Source: Maribacter sp. (GTDB taxonomy: Bacteria; Bacteroidota; Bacteroidia; Flavobacteriales; Flavobacteriaceae). From it: 7,995 nt of DNA. Of the stretch, positions 6,135 to 7,995 are shown one piece after another (within the stretch, counting starts at the first letter, position 1; every line of letters begins with the position of its first letter). The notes beneath the pieces were generated by a model. That model searched no databases. It was not told the DNA's origin and saw nothing but the letters and a program-made list of their open reading frames with translations. The translations under genes and the position numbers were made by a program. The DNA is taken from contig JANQUX010000505.1 in assembly GCA_030730545.1 (NCBI GenBank), positions 1-7,995 on the forward strand, in the 5' to 3' direction.

Positions 6135-7478
6135 ATGAATTGGGAGCAATTACTTTCTTTGCGCAGACAAGGCGATAAAAATAAACGGTTACGAAATGAA
6201 CAAGATGAGACCCGTTTAGGGTTCGATGTTGATTATGACCGTATCATATTTTCGTCTGCCTTTAGAAGTTTGCAAGATAAGACCCAGGTAATACCGTTGT
6301 CAAAGACCGATTTTGTTCATACCAGATTAACGCATAGTCTTGAGGTGTCTGTTGTTGGTAGAAGTTTAGGTAGATTGGCAGGAAAGAAAATCATCGAAAA
6401 ACACCCTTACTTAAAAGAGGTTCATGGATATCAATTCAATGATTTCGGAGGTATCGTTGCTGCTGCTGCATTGGCTCACGATATAGGTAACCCACCATTT
6501 GGGCACAGTGGTGAGAAAGCAATTGGTGAGTATTTTAAAACCGGTAACGGACTACAGTTAAAAGATCAACTTTCGGCAGTTGAATACCAAGATATTATCG
6601 ATTTTGAGGGTAATGCTAACGGATTTAAATTAATGACGCAAGATAGGGCAGGTGTCTTTGGCGGACTCCGTCTTAGCTATGCCACATTGGGTGCTTTTAT
6701 GAAATACCCGAAAGAATCATTGCCTAAAAAACCTAGTAACCATATCTGTGATAAAAAATTCGGATTCTTTCAAAGTGAAAAACACATTTTTGATGAAGTA
6801 GCTCAAGATTTAGGATTACCGACTAGAACTAACGACGGTACCATTTCATACGGTAGGCATCCGCTGACATTTTTGGTAGAAGCTGCAGATGATATTTGCT
6901 ATACCATTATTGATTTTGAAGACGGAATTAACTTAGGTCTCATTTCTGAAGATTATGCCTTAGAATACCTTATTAAACTAGTTAAGGACACCATAAATAC
7001 CAAAAAGTATAATTCTTTGGAATATATGGAAGATAGACTTAGTTATCTTCGTGCCTTAGCCATCAACACGCTCATACAAGATGCCGTTTCTATATTCATC
7101 GAGAATGAAGAGCTTATTTTAAATGGCAATTTTGAGGTTTCTTTATTAGATAAAAGCGGATTCAAAGCCCAAATTGAAGATATCATTAGCCTAAGCGTTC
7201 AAAAAATTTATCAGTCGCAAGAAGTGGTAGAAAAAGAGATTGCCGGGTATACTATTATATCTGATATTCTAGATGTATATATTGCTGCCTTAATTGGTAA
7301 AATGAATAACAATGCATCTAACTATCACAAGTTGATTTTGAGAACTTTGCCTGGTTTTTATCAGCAAACCAATACATCGCTTTACGAAATAGTTTTAAAT
7401 ACCTGCTGCTATGTTGCAAGTCTATCTGATAGCGCAGCAGTACATATTCACAATAAAATTAAAGGAAAACAACTTTAG
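6135..7478 (+). CDS. dgt: Deoxyguanosinetriphosphate triphosphohydrolase (HD-domain dNTPase)
   Basis: Dgt removes triphosphate from dGTP (some family members from several dNTPs), giving deoxynucleoside and PPPi, and so controls dNTP pools in the cytoplasm. The 447-residue length fits the longer dgt class. HD-domain metal ligands are visible: H67 in TRLTHSLEV, H115-D116 in ALAHDIGNPPFGHSGE, and D253 in VEAADDICY. H124 and E127 of GHSGE match the catalytic pair of the E. coli enzyme. The N-terminal DYDRIIFSSAFRSLQDKTQV (33-52) and the DFEGNANGF stretch (156-164) are also family hallmarks. The ATG at 6135 gives MNWEQLLSLRR, a normal N terminus, just after a short leader. Dgt enzymes often form ring-shaped hexamers with nucleotide allostery; oligomer state and exact substrate here are inferred. 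The TAG stop interlocks with the opposing DUF3078 stop (7475-7478). Confidence 0.95.
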   Translation: MNWEQLLSLRRQGDKNKRLRNEQDETRLGFDVDYDRIIFSSAFRSLQDKTQVIPLSKTDFVHTRLTHSLEVSVVGRSLGRLAGKKIIEKHPYLKEVHGYQFNDFGGIVAAAALAHDIGNPPFGHSGEKAIGEYFKTGNGLQLKDQLSAVEYQDIIDFEGNANGFKLMTQDRAGVFGGLRLSYATLGAFMKYPKESLPKKPSNHICDKKFGFFQSEKHIFDEVAQDLGLPTRTNDGTISYGRHPLTFLVEAADDICYTIIDFEDGINLGLISEDYALEYLIKLVKDTINTKKYNSLEYMEDRLSYLRALAINTLIQDAVSIFIENEELILNGNFEVSLLDKSGFKAQIEDIISLSVQKIYQSQEVVEKEIAGYTIISDILDVYIAALIGKMNNNASNYHKLILRTLPGFYQQTNTSLYEIVLNTCCYVASLSDSAAVHIHNKIKGKQL

Positions 7479-7995
7479 AATCCGTACAAGATACCAACAC
7501 CTAATACTTGCTTAAATTGAATTTTAGGTACACCAGGGTTTATGGTAGTTCCGTTATCATTTTTCAGTACATCGAAAAGAATATCATCGTCATAAATCAT
7601 TTGTGTGCCTAAGCTTGTGCTAATGAACTTGTTTACTTTCATGTTTAGCGTAAGTTCCCAGTCCACATCAATATTACCAAAGCTTTTTATATAATCGGTG
7701 TAGAGATTTAGCCTGTTAGTTAATTCAATATTATCAGCAATGGTAATATTGAAATTATTGGTAATTAATATTCCAATTTCCAACAAATGATTTTCTCCGG
7801 GTGTTATAATGTTTCCATCGGCATCTAAAATGGCTTCTTGTACACCAAAGGAGCCATTGTCAGCTAAATCTTGGTCTAATACAAATGTCGATTTTTGAGT
7901 TAATGGTGATAGGTAAAGATTAAACTTTTCATCTTTGGTTATATAAGAGGTACCCGCACCAAAAAGTAGATAGCCAGGTGCCATAAAACGAGATA
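7475..7995 (-). CDS. DUF3078 outer-membrane protein, C-terminal part (runs off the window)
   Basis: The frame stays open through the window edge: SRF precedes the Met at 7984, so that Met is internal and the true start lies beyond 7995. The 172 visible residues match the C-terminal half of DUF3078, a Bacteroidota-specific family. Matches are SRFMAPGYLLFGAG, NLYLSPLTQKSTFVLDQDLA with DNGSFGV, the NKFISTSLGTQMIYDDDI segment, and the ending QFKQVLGVGILYGF. Alternating hydrophobic strands and the C-terminal Phe resemble the signal recognised by the BAM machinery, suggesting a beta-barrel in the outer membrane. Its function is not established. It converges on dgt and shares 4 nt with it (TTAG, 7475-7478). 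dgt and DUF3078 genes appear together in many Flavobacteriia as I recall, though no functional link is known to me. Confidence 0.88.
   Translation of the reverse strand, partial: SRFMAPGYLLFGAGTSYITKDEKFNLYLSPLTQKSTFVLDQDLADNGSFGVQEAILDADGNIITPGENHLLEIGILITNNFNITIADNIELTNRLNLYTDYIKSFGNIDVDWELTLNMKVNKFISTSLGTQMIYDDDILFDVLKNDNGTTINPGVPKIQFKQVLGVGILYGF

Noticed and set aside
7475..7984. Treating the DUF3078 frame as a complete 169-residue gene starting at 7984
   Set aside because: The frame continues upstream to the window edge without a stop and the added residues (SRF) fit the family, so the Met is internal and the gene is partial.
1..7995. Search for mobile elements, CRISPR, tRNA/rRNA, riboswitches, toxin-antitoxin or defence genes
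   Set aside because: No terminal inverted repeats with a transposase, no regularly spaced repeats, no tRNA-like cloverleaf and no relevant protein families were seen; the coding density and families are those of an ordinary core-genome region.

Overview
The window looks like chromosomal DNA from a member of the Bacteroidota, most likely a marine Flavobacteriaceae. The composition is AT-rich, recognisable Shine-Dalgarno sequences are absent, and there are matches to the Bacteroidota promoter form (TTG, then TAnnTTTG). The families are typical of the group: a DUF3078 barrel protein, a stand-alone CarboxypepD_reg-like protein, a long inorganic phosphate transporter with a C-terminal helical extension, and NadD/Gmk sequences of flavobacterial type. 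A genus cannot be fixed from the sequence; Maribacter/Zobellia-like is only an impression.

Layout. Positions 1-147 hold the last 48 codons of a 3-keto-disaccharide hydrolase (DUF1080) family gene, followed by a strong hairpin (168-202). A promoter-like region (about 213-259) precedes a tight plus-strand operon: yicC (280-1137), gmk (1138-1719, start codon directly after the yicC stop) and nadD (1726-2310, 6 nt after gmk). Its last stop codon interlocks with the stop of a minus-strand gene for a secreted LolA-like/DUF6503-like protein (2307-3026). That gene follows the large minus-strand phosphate transporter gene (3058-5325) by 31 nt, and the two are probably co-transcribed. A 232-nt gap (5326-5557) has AT-rich dyads near the transporter start and an unassigned hairpin plus T-run on the plus strand. 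Next comes a small minus-strand gene for an exported CarboxypepD_reg-like protein (5558-5956). A 178-nt divergent intergenic region with repeated TTAAGGTT units separates it from dgt (6135-7478, plus strand). dgt ends in a second interlocked stop-codon overlap with a minus-strand DUF3078 outer-membrane gene (7475 to beyond the window end).

Functionally this is mostly housekeeping. It covers RNA turnover (YicC), the GMP to GDP step (Gmk), NAD synthesis (NadD), dNTP control (Dgt) and phosphate import with a probable built-in PhoU-like domain, plus three envelope or exported proteins of unknown role. I see no mobile element, CRISPR array, tRNA/rRNA, toxin-antitoxin or defence system, and no clear evidence for an undescribed system. 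The most interesting points are the two 4-nt convergent stop overlaps, the transporter fusion, the orphan hairpin at 5487-5510 and the repeat-rich intergenic region upstream of dgt.
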